Positions 17,378-26,871 of a stretch of DNA of 64,000 bases are shown here, in pieces (the first letter of the stretch is position 1; each line of letters starts with the position of its first letter). The translations under genes and the position numbers were made by a program. The notes beneath the pieces are model-generated. The model was not told the DNA's origin and searched no databases. It was given only the letters and a program-made list of their open reading frames with translations. This stretch comes from Cypionkella sp049896245. GTDB lineage: Bacteria; Pseudomonadota; Alphaproteobacteria; Rhodobacterales; Rhodobacteraceae. The DNA lies in assembly GCF_049896245.1 (NCBI RefSeq), contig NZ_JAFCTX010000026.1:1-64000 (forward strand), given 5' to 3'.

Positions 17378-19080
17378 GCGGCAGCGGCGATGGCAAAGAC
17401 AAGACCGTCATTGGCGGCATGGGGATGCCGCAGCCTTTGTCGGGTGGGGTATCACCGATGCCGGGGGGGAAGCGGCAGGTTAGCCCCAATGAGCGAACGG
17501 TGATTGGTGGCGCGCTGCCGGGGGCTGGCGGGGCGTTTGGGCCGGGCGGGTTTGGGCCTGCTGCGGGGGGGATGCCTTCGGCTTCGTCGCCGGGGTTTTC
17601 GGGTGAGGCGGATGCTTGGGGCGTGCCTGCGCCTGCGCCCGCAGGTGGCGGTCAGGGCGGTTTTGCGCCGATTCCGTCTGCATCGACGCATCCGGGGGTG
17701 AATTCTCCGGGCTTTGGCGGGCAGCCATTTGGGCAAGCGCCTGCGCCGCGCCCAGTGGCGGGGGCGTTTGCACAACCAGATCAGTTTTTTCCCGATGCCT
17801 CGACTGCCCAGCCTACGAATTACGCCAATACCGGGCCGAAGATTGATCTGCGCAAAGCTCTGGTGGCCAAGGGTCTGGGGGCTGGCGGGCCAAAAAGCCC
17901 GATGCTGGCGGCAGCGGCCAACCTGTTGATTTTGTTCGGGCGCTTGCGGACTCAGATGGTCGAGATGGAGGCGGTTCCGTTGATGGAATACGTCACCCGC
18001 GAGATTGAGGGGTTTGAGGAGAACTGCCTGAAAGGCGGGGTGGACGCGCATCAGACGCAGGTGGCAAAGTACCTTTTGTGCGGCACGGCGGACGATATTG
18101 TGCAGAATATCCCCGGCACGGATCGGCATTTGTGGATTCAATATTCGATGGTTGCGCGGTTTTTCAATCGGCGCACCTCAGGCGTGGGGTTTTTTCAAGA
18201 GGTTGAAAAGGCGTTGCAGGCCCCGGCGCAGAATTTCCAGCTTTTGGAATTGGCGATGAGCTGTTTGTCATTGGGGTTTGAGGGACAATATCGAAGCGCC
18301 CCGAATGGGGCTGTGGAACTCGCGCGGGTGCGGGGGATGATTTATGACAGCCTGCGCCGGGTGCAGAACCGCCCCGATGATGATATTTCGCCGCGCTGGC
18401 AGCCGGTTATGGTCGGCGGGCGGCGGCGGTTTGGTGGCACGCCGCTGTGGGTGATCGGATCGGTGCTGGGGGTGGTGCTGATGGGCGCTTACTTTGGCCT
18501 CTCGACACTGATCGCGCAGGAAGGCTCTGTGGTGTCGCAACGGCTGTTGTCGCTGACGCCGACCTCTAAGATTAGCCTCGTGCGGGCGGTGGCGTTTACG
18601 CCGTTGGAGGTGGTGCCTGTCACCGAAAGCAGCCAGTTGGACCGTCTGCAACAGAAGATGAAAGACGATATCGCCAGTGGCTTGGTGGCGGTCGATATCA
18701 AGGGTGATTTCATCTTTATCCGCGTCAGCAACGCGGCGCTGTTTGCTTCGGGTAAGGCCGAGACCAAGAAAGAATTCAACGACTTGGCTGCGCGGATTAC
18801 AGCGGCTTTGGATAAGGAGCCCGGGCCGGTTTATGTCTGGGGCTATACCGACAACGTGCCGATGTCGGGGCGCGGGCGGTTCAAAAACAACCACGATCTG
18901 TCGCAGGCGCGGGCCGAAGCGGTGCAAAAGGTGCTGGCGGTGGGTATGACTGATCCGAGCCGCTTTGAGGTTGAGGGTAAGGGCGAGGCCGAACCGATTG
19001 GCGACAATGCCAGCGATCAGGGCCGCAGTGCCAATCGTCGGGTTGAGATTATGATCAAGCGGGAAGAGACTTTGCAATGA
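17374..19080 (+). CDS. tssL: T6SS inner-membrane protein TssL with C-terminal OmpA domain
   Basis: About 568 aa from the ATG overlapping the tssK stop. Residues 1-170 are Gly/Pro/Ala-rich and probably disordered, with KTVIGG at Thr11 and RTVIGGALP at Thr42. The DotU/IcmH domain spans about 172-332. A single transmembrane helix lies at about 352-375 (TPLWVIGSVLGVVLMGAYFGL). The periplasmic C-terminus (about 440-565) is an OmpA-like peptidoglycan-binding domain with GYTDNVPMSGRG, SQARAEAV and SANRRVEI. It joins TssM in the membrane complex; the OmpA part anchors the machine to the cell wall. In Agrobacterium tumefaciens TssL Thr14 is phosphorylated by PpkA to recruit the FHA protein, and the two TVIGG sites are good equivalents. 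Confidence 0.95.
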   Translation: MSGSGDGKDKTVIGGMGMPQPLSGGVSPMPGGKRQVSPNERTVIGGALPGAGGAFGPGGFGPAAGGMPSASSPGFSGEADAWGVPAPAPAGGGQGGFAPIPSASTHPGVNSPGFGGQPFGQAPAPRPVAGAFAQPDQFFPDASTAQPTNYANTGPKIDLRKALVAKGLGAGGPKSPMLAAAANLLILFGRLRTQMVEMEAVPLMEYVTREIEGFEENCLKGGVDAHQTQVAKYLLCGTADDIVQNIPGTDRHLWIQYSMVARFFNRRTSGVGFFQEVEKALQAPAQNFQLLELAMSCLSLGFEGQYRSAPNGAVELARVRGMIYDSLRRVQNRPDDDISPRWQPVMVGGRRRFGGTPLWVIGSVLGVVLMGAYFGLSTLIAQEGSVVSQRLLSLTPTSKISLVRAVAFTPLEVVPVTESSQLDRLQQKMKDDIASGLVAVDIKGDFIFIRVSNAALFASGKAETKKEFNDLAARITAALDKEPGPVYVWGYTDNVPMSGRGRFKNNHDLSQARAEAVQKVLAVGMTDPSRFEVEGKGEAEPIGDNASDQGRSANRRVEIMIKREETLQ

Positions 19081-22000
19081 AATGGCTAAAGTTGACGCTG
19101 ATTTTGATCGGGTTTCTGGCGTTTTCTGCCGTGGTCTGGTTCGCCGGGCCGCTGATTGGCTTCGGCGAAGCACATCCGTTTGATCCGGTTTGGGTGCGGG
19201 CGCTGATCATTGGTTTGCTGGCGCTGGTGCTGCTGGTCTGGGGGCTGGTGGCACTGTTGCGGCGGCGCAAGGGCAGTGCGGCGCTGGAAAAGGCGATTGT
19301 GGTGGATGCGCCTGCGGGCGATGGGCGGGAACTGGCCAGCCGGATGACGGCGGCTTTGAGCACGTTGAAGAAGTCTGGTAATTCAAAGACTTATCTTTAC
19401 GATATGCCTTGGTATGTGATCATCGGGCCGCCAGGTTCGGGCAAGACGACCGCCCTTGTGAACAGTGAAATCAAGTTTCCGCTGTCGGGTCAGCAGGGCG
19501 GTTTGCAGGGCTTTGGCGGCACGCGCTATTGCGATTGGTGGTTTGCCGAAGACGCCGTGATGATCGACACGGCGGGGAGGTATACCACGCAGGATAGTGA
19601 TGAGGGCACGGATAAGGCGTCGTGGACCAGCTTCCTGAATTTGTTGAAGAAAAACCGACCTAAGCAGCCGATCAACGGGGTTATCCTCGCGATTTCGGTG
19701 GCCGATCTGATGAACGCGGGGCCGGATAAGATCACCGCCCATGCGGAAACGATCCGGGCGCGGCTGGGGGAAATTCACGAGACGTTGAAGGTCGATTTCC
19801 CGGTTTATGTGATGTTCACCAAGGCGGATCTGATCGCCGGGTTCCGCGAGTATTTCAGTTCTTTCGCGGCGGGGCGGCGGAAAAAGGTTTGGGGCGCGAC
19901 CTTCCAGACTGAAAACCGCAAAGAGCAGACGTTTGATCGGGTTGCGGGCGAGTTTGATGCGCTGGTGGCGCGGCTTTCGGATGAGGTGATTGATCGGTTG
20001 TCGGAAGAACCCGACGGCGTGAACCGCATCGCGATTTTCGGACTTCCCGGCCAGATGGCGATGCTGAAGGACGAGGTGGAATCGTTCTTGCGGCAGGTGT
20101 TTGAGCCGACGCGCTATAAAACTTCGGCCATGCTGCGTGGGTTCTATTTCACCTCTGGCACGCAAGAAGGCACGCCGATTGATCAGGTTTTGGGCGCGAT
20201 GAGCCGGTCTTTGGGCGTGCAGGCGCAGCTATCCGGCAAGGGCAAAAGTTTCTTCCTGCATGATCTTTTGACCAAGGTGATTTTTGGCGAACAGGGCTGG
20301 GTGTCTTATGATCGCAAGGCGGTGCGGCGGGCTTCTGTGCTGCGGATCGGGCTGACCACGGCGATGTTTTTGGCCTCGGCGGGTATTTTGGGGGCCTGGG
20401 GGTATAGCTATCTGAACAACCGCACGCTGGTGGCTTCGGCCCAAGCGGCGATGGCGGATTATGAGTTGGCGGCGACCGAGGATTTGCAGGCGATTGAGGT
20501 CAAGGACACCGATTTTCTGCGCATCAGCAATGAGTTGAAGCTGCTGCGCACCATGCCGTCGGGGTTTGAATCGCCCGAGGAGCCGGAAGGGGATTGGACG
20601 CGCGGCTTTGGGTTGTCGCAGCAGGGCGCGATCCGGCAGGCGGCGCGGGATTCTTATGCGCAGGCGTTGGAGCGGTTGTTGCGGCCTCGGTTGGTGTTGC
20701 GGGTCGAAGGCCAGTTGCAGCAGTTCGTTTTGGCGAATGAGCCGATCCCGATTTATGAGACGTTGAAGGTGTATAAGCTGCTGGGGGGGGCGGCCCCAGC
20801 GCCGCAGGATGATCTGGTGAAGACGTGGTTCCATGATGATTGGGAGCAGGTCTTGTTCCCCGGCATCAACGAAGAACCGGCGCGGGATATGCTGAACAAG
20901 CATTTGGCGGCGATGCTGGAGTTGGATGATACCACAGCGCCGACGGTGGAGTTGAACGCCGATCTGGTCGCCAAGGCCGAAGTGATCTTGGCGCGGATGT
21001 CAGTGGCGGATCAGGCGTATTCACTGATCGTCGCGACCGCCCCGGTGTCGGGTCTGCCGGATTTCAATGTGGTGGAACGGGCGGGGCCGGATGCGCGGCT
21101 GGTGTTTGAAACCGTGGACGGGTCCGACCTTGGCACGCTGACGGTGCCTGCGCTGTATACCTATGCCGGGTTCAATGATTTCTTTCTGGAGCAGTTGGCG
21201 GCGGTGGCGCATAAGCTTGAGACCGAACAATGGGTTATGGGCGAACAGGCGGCTGCGGCGAAGGTGGATGAGCAGTTGTCGCGGCTGGGCCCGCAACTGC
21301 TGGCGCGGTATCGTGAGGATTATCTGGCGGCTTGGGATGCGGTGTTGTCGAATATCAAGCTCGCGCCGATGGCGGCGGATAAACCGGCTTATATGGCGTT
21401 GTCGGCGGCATCCTCGCCCACGACCTCACCGATTTTGAAGCTGGTTGAGGGGATTTCGGCGGAAACCAAACTGACGCAGCCTTTGGTGCCAGAGGGTGCT
21501 GTAGAGCAGGCTGCGGGAGAGGCCGATGCGGTGGCAGGGGCGATTTCGCAGGCGGGCAGTGATGTGACGCAGATGATCGCCAGCCGGACCAGTGGCTTGC
21601 AGCGGATTGGCCTTGATATCGCGCTTGCGGCAGGCAAATCGCAAAAGCGCGCGGGGGCGGCTGCGGGCTCTGCTCCGACGATTCCGGGCGCGGATATTGA
21701 GGCGCAGTTTGCCGAGTATCACGCGCTGCTGGAAGGCACCCCGGGGACGCGGCCGATTGATGCTTTGCTGAACTCGCTGGGCGCGATCCAGCAGGGCTTG
21801 GTGATTGCGGCGGGGTTCAATCAGGCGGAAGCCAATGCGCAAATTCCGGCGCTGATCGGGCAGTTGAAGACGGCGGCCAGCCGTTTGCCGCCCGAGTTGT
21901 CGCGGATGGTGAATGAGGCGGTGGATAATTTTGAGGGCGATGCGGCCTCGACGGCGGTGGCGCAGATCAATGCCGATCTGACCTCGCAGGTGACGGCGGT

Positions 22001-22652
22001 GTGCGAGGGCATCGTTGACGGGCGCTATCCGTTCAGCAAAAGCCCAGGCAGGCAGGTGCCTTTGTCGGAGTTTGCGCAGTTGTTTGCCCCCGATGGCGTG
22101 CTGGATCGGTTCTTCAATGCCAATCTGGCGATCCACGCCAATATGGGCGCGGGGGATTGGACGTGGCGGGACGATAGCCCACTGGCGAAGAAGCTAAGCC
22201 TGCAAAGCCTGCGGCAGTTTCAGAAGGCGGCGGCGATCAGGGACGCGTTCTTTCCGGGGCGATCCCCGGTCGTCAAGCTGGATGTGACGGTGAACCAGAT
22301 CACCGCGCATGACCGGATCAAGCAGTCGATTCTGGTGATTGACGATCAGCCGATCCAGATGCGCAAGGCGGGGAATACGCCGGTAACTGTGACCTGGCCG
22401 GGGGGGGCGGGGAACACTTCGGTGCAACTGCTGCCTGAGATGAACAACCGCGAAAGCCAGATCATGTATCAGGGGCCGTGGGCGCTGTTGCAGTTCATCC
22501 GCGATGGCAATCCGCGCCAGATCGGCGATGTGATGCAGGTGGATTATGTGATCGGCGGGCGCAACATCACCTATGAAATCCGGGTCAATGCGCTGGTCAA
22601 CCCGTTCAACATGGCAGAACTGCGCGAGTTCCGCTGCCCTACCGGTTTGTAG
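19077..22652 (+). CDS. tssM: T6SS inner-membrane protein TssM (IcmF)
   Basis: The 1191-aa size is normal. Two N-terminal transmembrane helices (about residues 5-27 and 41-61) are followed by a cytoplasmic GTPase-like domain with Walker A GPPGSGKTTALVN near residue 118 and VMIDTAGRYTT. A third helix lies near 424-447, followed by a large periplasmic part ending in the conserved TssM C-terminal beta domain. An intact Walker A suggests nucleotide binding, as in the A. tumefaciens protein. The start overlaps the tssL stop by four bases. With TssL it forms the trans-envelope core; no TssJ lipoprotein gene is found nearby. Confidence 0.96.
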   Translation: MKWLKLTLILIGFLAFSAVVWFAGPLIGFGEAHPFDPVWVRALIIGLLALVLLVWGLVALLRRRKGSAALEKAIVVDAPAGDGRELASRMTAALSTLKKSGNSKTYLYDMPWYVIIGPPGSGKTTALVNSEIKFPLSGQQGGLQGFGGTRYCDWWFAEDAVMIDTAGRYTTQDSDEGTDKASWTSFLNLLKKNRPKQPINGVILAISVADLMNAGPDKITAHAETIRARLGEIHETLKVDFPVYVMFTKADLIAGFREYFSSFAAGRRKKVWGATFQTENRKEQTFDRVAGEFDALVARLSDEVIDRLSEEPDGVNRIAIFGLPGQMAMLKDEVESFLRQVFEPTRYKTSAMLRGFYFTSGTQEGTPIDQVLGAMSRSLGVQAQLSGKGKSFFLHDLLTKVIFGEQGWVSYDRKAVRRASVLRIGLTTAMFLASAGILGAWGYSYLNNRTLVASAQAAMADYELAATEDLQAIEVKDTDFLRISNELKLLRTMPSGFESPEEPEGDWTRGFGLSQQGAIRQAARDSYAQALERLLRPRLVLRVEGQLQQFVLANEPIPIYETLKVYKLLGGAAPAPQDDLVKTWFHDDWEQVLFPGINEEPARDMLNKHLAAMLELDDTTAPTVELNADLVAKAEVILARMSVADQAYSLIVATAPVSGLPDFNVVERAGPDARLVFETVDGSDLGTLTVPALYTYAGFNDFFLEQLAAVAHKLETEQWVMGEQAAAAKVDEQLSRLGPQLLARYREDYLAAWDAVLSNIKLAPMAADKPAYMALSAASSPTTSPILKLVEGISAETKLTQPLVPEGAVEQAAGEADAVAGAISQAGSDVTQMIASRTSGLQRIGLDIALAAGKSQKRAGAAAGSAPTIPGADIEAQFAEYHALLEGTPGTRPIDALLNSLGAIQQGLVIAAGFNQAEANAQIPALIGQLKTAASRLPPELSRMVNEAVDNFEGDAASTAVAQINADLTSQVTAVCEGIVDGRYPFSKSPGRQVPLSEFAQLFAPDGVLDRFFNANLAIHANMGAGDWTWRDDSPLAKKLSLQSLRQFQKAAAIRDAFFPGRSPVVKLDVTVNQITAHDRIKQSILVIDDQPIQMRKAGNTPVTVTWPGGAGNTSVQLLPEMNNRESQIMYQGPWALLQFIRDGNPRQIGDVMQVDYVIGGRNITYEIRVNALVNPFNMAELREFRCPTGL

Positions 22653-22667
22653 ATGGGGGGGCTTTAG

Positions 22668-23294
22668 ATGCTGGCGCTGTATGGCAAACATCCGTCGAAG
22701 GGGGATTTCATCGGCGGCGGTTTGCCGGTTCAGACTGGGCTGGAGGGCTGGCTGGATTCTGTGTTGGCCGAGGCGCGGCATGGATTGGATGCCGAGTGGG
22801 AAACGGTTTGGGGATCAGCGCGACCCTTGCGATTTTGGATTGGGCCCAGTGTTTGGGGTGAGGCTTGCGCGGGGGTTTTAAGCCCGAGTGCAGATAAGGT
22901 CGGGCGGCGCTATCCGCTGCTGATCGCAGGGTTTGGCGCGGAGTGCCCGCCCTGCCCGGTGATTGATCCGGCGCAGGAGTGGCACGCAGGTGTGGAGGCG
23001 AAGCTGATCGAAATGCTGGCGGGCGAGACTGCCGAGTTGAACGGGTTTTCAGCCCCCTGCCCCGCCGCGTTGCCCGCTGGCCCACCGGAGTTTTGGGCCG
23101 CTCGGCCCGGTGCAGACGTTGTGGGGCTGCTGGAGGATATCGCGATCACCGACCATCATCGCGCCAGCCACCACCGCAGTTATTGGTGGATTGCCGGGGA
23201 CGACTTCGGCCATAGCCAAGTTTGGGCGGGCGAAGGTTTGCCATCTGGCCATGTTATGGCGTGGTTTTTGCGGGGCTATGCTGAAAATGCTTAA
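22668..23294 (+). CDS. tagF: T6SS-associated protein TagF (ImpM)
   Basis: The 208-aa protein opens LALYGKHPSKGDFIGGGLP, the TagF N-terminal motif, and continues with VWGEACAGVLSPSADKVGRRYPLLI. TagF is a post-translational repressor of T6SS assembly and, in organisms with PpkA/PppA, works through the FHA protein. It lies just upstream of the phosphatase and kinase genes. In A. tumefaciens TagF and PppA are fused as one protein; here they are two genes separated by about 108 bases. A GGGGGGGCTTTAG stretch precedes the start. Confidence 0.92.
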   Translation: MLALYGKHPSKGDFIGGGLPVQTGLEGWLDSVLAEARHGLDAEWETVWGSARPLRFWIGPSVWGEACAGVLSPSADKVGRRYPLLIAGFGAECPPCPVIDPAQEWHAGVEAKLIEMLAGETAELNGFSAPCPAALPAGPPEFWAARPGADVVGLLEDIAITDHHRASHHRSYWWIAGDDFGHSQVWAGEGLPSGHVMAWFLRGYAENA

Positions 23295-23402
23295 GCAGGT
23301 TGGGGCTAGGCAGTTGCATAGGTTTCCGCCTAAGCTGGCCAAATGTTTTCAGCCCGCCTGTAATAAGCCCGGCGGGCAAGGTTGTTTCAAATGGGTGGGT
23401 CG

Positions 23403-24146
23403 ATGATAGAGGCTCCATTTCAATTCGAGACTGGCGCTGCGACCGATACGGGCCGCGTGCGCGATCACAATGAAGACAGTTATCTGACGCTGCCCGAGGC
23501 CGGGGTTTGGGTGGTGGCCGATGGCATGGGCGGGCACCATGCGGGCGATTTTGCCAGCAAGGCGATTGTGGAAAGTGTGGGGTCTTTGGGCCGCCCGGTT
23601 TCCGCGCCGGATTTGCAGGCTCGGTTTATGGATCGGTTGCTGCGGGCGCATCAGTTGATTCAGGATCAGTCAGCGCTGCTGAATGGTGCGACAGTGGGGG
23701 CAACCTTGGTGGCCTTGCTGGCGTTTGATCAGCATTTCGCTTGTGTGTGGTCGGGCGACAGCCGGATTTATCTGCTGCGCGCGGGCCAATATACCCAAGT
23801 CACAGTGGATCATACCGAGGTCAATGAATTGCTGCGCACTGGTGCGATCACGGCGGAACAGGCGCTGACTTGGCCGCGCCGCAACGTGATCACGCGGGCG
23901 ATTGGGGTTCATGCGACGCCGCAGACCGATGAGCGTTCGGGGGGGGTGGCGGATGGCGATGTGTTCTTGTTGTGCTCGGATGGGCTGACCGAACATGTTG
24001 AAGATCACGAGATGGCCGAGGCTTTGGGCCGCTTTGCACCGCAAGCCGCCTGCGATGCGCTGATACAAATGACGTTGGCGCGCGGGGCGCGTGATAATGT
24101 GACTGTGGTGGTGGTGAAAGTCAGCGCCGCGAGGGCGTGGCAATGA
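23403..24146 (+). CDS. pppA: T6SS PP2C-type protein phosphatase PppA
   Basis: About 247 aa with all PP2C metal motifs: RDHNEDSY near residue 22, VADGMGGHHAGD near 38, WSGDSRIYLLRAG near 114, LLCSDGLTEHV near 188 and ARDNVTVVVV near the end. It removes phosphate from threonine on PpkA targets and turns the T6SS off. ATG codons at 23391 and 23403 are both in frame; 23403 follows a GGGTGGG site and is chosen. It overlaps ppkA by four bases (ATGA), which would keep phosphatase and kinase near equal amounts. Confidence 0.93.
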   Translation: MIEAPFQFETGAATDTGRVRDHNEDSYLTLPEAGVWVVADGMGGHHAGDFASKAIVESVGSLGRPVSAPDLQARFMDRLLRAHQLIQDQSALLNGATVGATLVALLAFDQHFACVWSGDSRIYLLRAGQYTQVTVDHTEVNELLRTGAITAEQALTWPRRNVITRAIGVHATPQTDERSGGVADGDVFLLCSDGLTEHVEDHEMAEALGRFAPQAACDALIQMTLARGARDNVTVVVVKVSAARAWQ

Positions 24147-26749
24147 GCGACACGCCAAACTCTGGCCCAAACCATGCCACAACGGTTTCTTCCGGCACCC
24201 TGATCATGGGCACCTATGAGATTGAGCGTCTGATCAACTCGGGCGGTATGGGCGAGGTTTACCGGGGCCGTAATATCCACAATGACGAGCCTGTGGCGAT
24301 CAAGATCGTGCTGCCATCGTTGGCGCATGACCCAAAAATCGTGGCGTTGTTCCAGAAGGAAAGCACGACGCTGTCGCGGCTAAGCCACGAAGCGATTGTG
24401 CGGTATCATGTGTTTACCGTCGATCCGACCATCGGGCGGCCTTGCATGGTGATGGAGTTTGTCTCGGGCACTTCGATGTCTGACCGCATCGAGCAAGGGC
24501 CGATGCCGGTCGACGATGTGCGGGTGATGCTGCGGCGGGTGGCCTCGGGGTTGGACAAGGCGCATCGGGCCGGGGTGGTGCATCGGGATCTGTCGCCGGA
24601 CAATGTGATTTTGGAAGACGGCCATGTCGAGCACGCCAAGCTGATTGACTTTGGCATTGCGAAAAGCACCGCTTTGGGGGCGGGGACTTTGTTGCAGGGG
24701 CAGTTTGCCGGCAAGTTCAACTGGGTGTCGCCCGAGCAGTTGGGCGCGTTTGGCGGCACGGTCGATGGGCGGTCGGACATATACTCGCTGGCTTTGGTGA
24801 CGGCGGCGGCGAGCAAGGGTGAAGTGCTGCCGATGGGGGCGTCGATTGTCGATGCTGTCGGCAAGCGGTCGGCTGTGCCGGATTTGAACGGCGTGGATGA
24901 AGCGCTGGTGCCACTGCTGTCTTGGATGTTGCAGCCCGATCCGGCGTTGCGGCCTGACAGCATGGCGAAGGTGATGGCGGCGGTGGATAACCCGGCTTTG
25001 GTGCCGCAGATTGCTGCGCCTGCGCCGAAAGCGCCCGATCCGAACCGCACGGTGATCGGTGGGGCATTGCCGATCCAACAGCCGAAGGTGGTTTCGGTCG
25101 CCCCCGTTGAGCCTTCGGTTTCGGTGGCTCCGGTATCCGTGGCGCCTGTGGTGAATACTTCGGCTCCGGTTGCGGCGACGGTGATTGCTGCGGTGACGCA
25201 GGCCCCGGAAAGCGAAGATGTCAGCCCGTTTGGTGCGCCGGGAATGGCGGCTGCGGTGAAGCCTACGCTGGCCGAGCCGCTGGTGGTGAAGAACAGCAAA
25301 AGCGGTTTGATCGCGGTGGTGGCGCTGCTGGCTTTGGGCGGTGGGGCTGCGGCGGCGTATTTCGGCGGGGTGTTTGACGGCAAAGTGGTGCCTGTGGCGG
25401 GGGAGACTCAGGCAGACGCCGAGACGCGGGTGAAGGCTGAGACGGCTGACGCGGAACGGGCTGCTGCCGAGGCGAAAGCGGCAGCGGATGCTGCGGCGGC
25501 GAAGGCTGCCGAGAATGCGGCGGCTATTAAAGCTGCGGCGGATGTTAAAACCACAGAGGACGCGGCCAAGCAGGCCGAGGCGGATGCGGCAGCGCGGAAG
25601 GCGGCGGACGAGCTTGCCGCGCAAAAAGCCGCTGATGAAGCGGCGGCGAAACTCGCGGCGGATCAGGCGGCGGCGCGGAAGGCGGCGGACGCGGCAGCGG
25701 CGCAAAAAGCCGTCGAGGAAGTCGCGGCTCAGCAAACAGCAGCGCAGAAGGCTGAGGCGGATGCGGCAGCCAAGCAGGCTGCGGATGAAGCCGCCACGAA
25801 ACAGGCGGCAGATGCGGCAGCGGCGCAGAAGCTGGCCGAGGAAGCGGCGGCGCAAAAGGCGGCGGATGAGGCAGCGGCTAAGCAAGCGGCGGAAGCGCAA
25901 CGGCTGGCTGACGAGGCGGCGGCTAAGCAGGCGGCGGACGAAGCGGCAGCCAAGAAAGCTGCCGATGAGGCAGCGGCAAAGCAGGCGGCGGAGGCTGAAG
26001 TTGCTGCGGCGGAGGCTGCGGCGCAGAAGGCCGCCGAGGAAGCCGCAGCGGCACAGCAATTGGCGGATGAGGCGGCTGCCAAGAAAGCCGCTGAGGAAGC
26101 TGCGGCCAAGGCCGATCCCGTGGCGGCTCAGTTGGCTTATTTGGCGGGCGTGAAGCCGCCGCTGTGTGCGATGGTGACGCTGAAGGATGCCAAGGCCGCA
26201 GGTTTTGGGCTGGACGGCTATGCGGCGGACGCAGCGGCTTTGGCCAGCTTTGCGAAAGACTGGCAGGTGGCCACGCAGACCACGCCAGACCTTGCCGTGC
26301 ATGCAATCAACGCGGCTCAATGCCCGCTGATTGAATTTGCCTCGCACTACCCCGCGCCGGATGTTGATCCCTTGGCGGTGGTGATGCAGACACCCGGCGA
26401 GGTGGTGAAAAGCGGGGCCAATGTCAGCGGCAAGGTCGAAGGGCTGGAGGGGCGGAATTTTGCGCTGTTTATCTTCTCGGAGGGCGGCGGCGCGACCAAC
26501 CTCAAGCCTTGGACCACGATGGGCAGCGATGGCACCGCCAATTTTGAATTCAATCTGACGCTAGAGGCAAACGCCCCGCCCGCGCCGCAAATTCTGCTGG
26601 CGATGGTGACAGACAAACCACTGCCTGCGCTGGATAAGGTGCCAGCGGGGGTGACGGCACAATCGCTGATGCCGTTCCTGGAAAAACAGTTGGAGAAAGC
26701 CGGGGTGAAGCCGACCCTTAGCTTCGCTTATTTCCGGCTGGAGAACTGA
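24143..26749 (+). CDS. ppkA: T6SS Hanks-type Ser/Thr kinase PpkA with TolA-like helical region
   Basis: About 868 aa. The kinase domain (about residues 24-290) has the glycine loop NSGGMGEVYRG, Lys54 in VAIK, catalytic Asp149 in HRDLSPDN and Asp169 in DFG. The catalytic-loop lysine is Ser here (HRDLS rather than HRDLK). RTVIGGALP occurs at Thr303 in the linker, identical to TssL 41-49. One transmembrane helix lies at about 386-409. It is followed by about 240 residues of Ala-rich repeats of the AADEAAAK type (residues about 415-657), likely a long periplasmic helix or coiled coil like that of TolA. The last 210 residues form a globular domain that I cannot name. The kinase activates secretion by phosphorylating TssL and/or the FHA protein. 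Confidence 0.93.
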   Translation: MSDTPNSGPNHATTVSSGTLIMGTYEIERLINSGGMGEVYRGRNIHNDEPVAIKIVLPSLAHDPKIVALFQKESTTLSRLSHEAIVRYHVFTVDPTIGRPCMVMEFVSGTSMSDRIEQGPMPVDDVRVMLRRVASGLDKAHRAGVVHRDLSPDNVILEDGHVEHAKLIDFGIAKSTALGAGTLLQGQFAGKFNWVSPEQLGAFGGTVDGRSDIYSLALVTAAASKGEVLPMGASIVDAVGKRSAVPDLNGVDEALVPLLSWMLQPDPALRPDSMAKVMAAVDNPALVPQIAAPAPKAPDPNRTVIGGALPIQQPKVVSVAPVEPSVSVAPVSVAPVVNTSAPVAATVIAAVTQAPESEDVSPFGAPGMAAAVKPTLAEPLVVKNSKSGLIAVVALLALGGGAAAAYFGGVFDGKVVPVAGETQADAETRVKAETADAERAAAEAKAAADAAAAKAAENAAAIKAAADVKTTEDAAKQAEADAAARKAADELAAQKAADEAAAKLAADQAAARKAADAAAAQKAVEEVAAQQTAAQKAEADAAAKQAADEAATKQAADAAAAQKLAEEAAAQKAADEAAAKQAAEAQRLADEAAAKQAADEAAAKKAADEAAAKQAAEAEVAAAEAAAQKAAEEAAAAQQLADEAAAKKAAEEAAAKADPVAAQLAYLAGVKPPLCAMVTLKDAKAAGFGLDGYAADAAALASFAKDWQVATQTTPDLAVHAINAAQCPLIEFASHYPAPDVDPLAVVMQTPGEVVKSGANVSGKVEGLEGRNFALFIFSEGGGATNLKPWTTMGSDGTANFEFNLTLEANAPPAPQILLAMVTDKPLPALDKVPAGVTAQSLMPFLEKQLEKAGVKPTLSFAYFRLEN

Positions 26750-26871
26750 ACGGGATGAGCGCGCGCAGCTTTTCTTGCCAGATTGGCGTGGCTTGATGTA
26801 ACGTTGCAGGTATCCGGGGTTATTTTCCCCAGCCTGACCGTTTTACGCCTATTTTTGAAAGCGATATCCAG

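Noticed and set aside
24380..26347. 655-aa open frame on the minus strand inside ppkA
   Set aside because: It is antisense to a clear kinase gene. Its Arg/Leu-rich composition is what the complement of Ala/Glu/Lys repeats gives in GC-rich DNA.
26750..26871. Possible sigma-54 promoter before vgrG
   Set aside because: TGGCGTGGCTTGATG has a wrong spacing and lacks TTGC at the -12 position.
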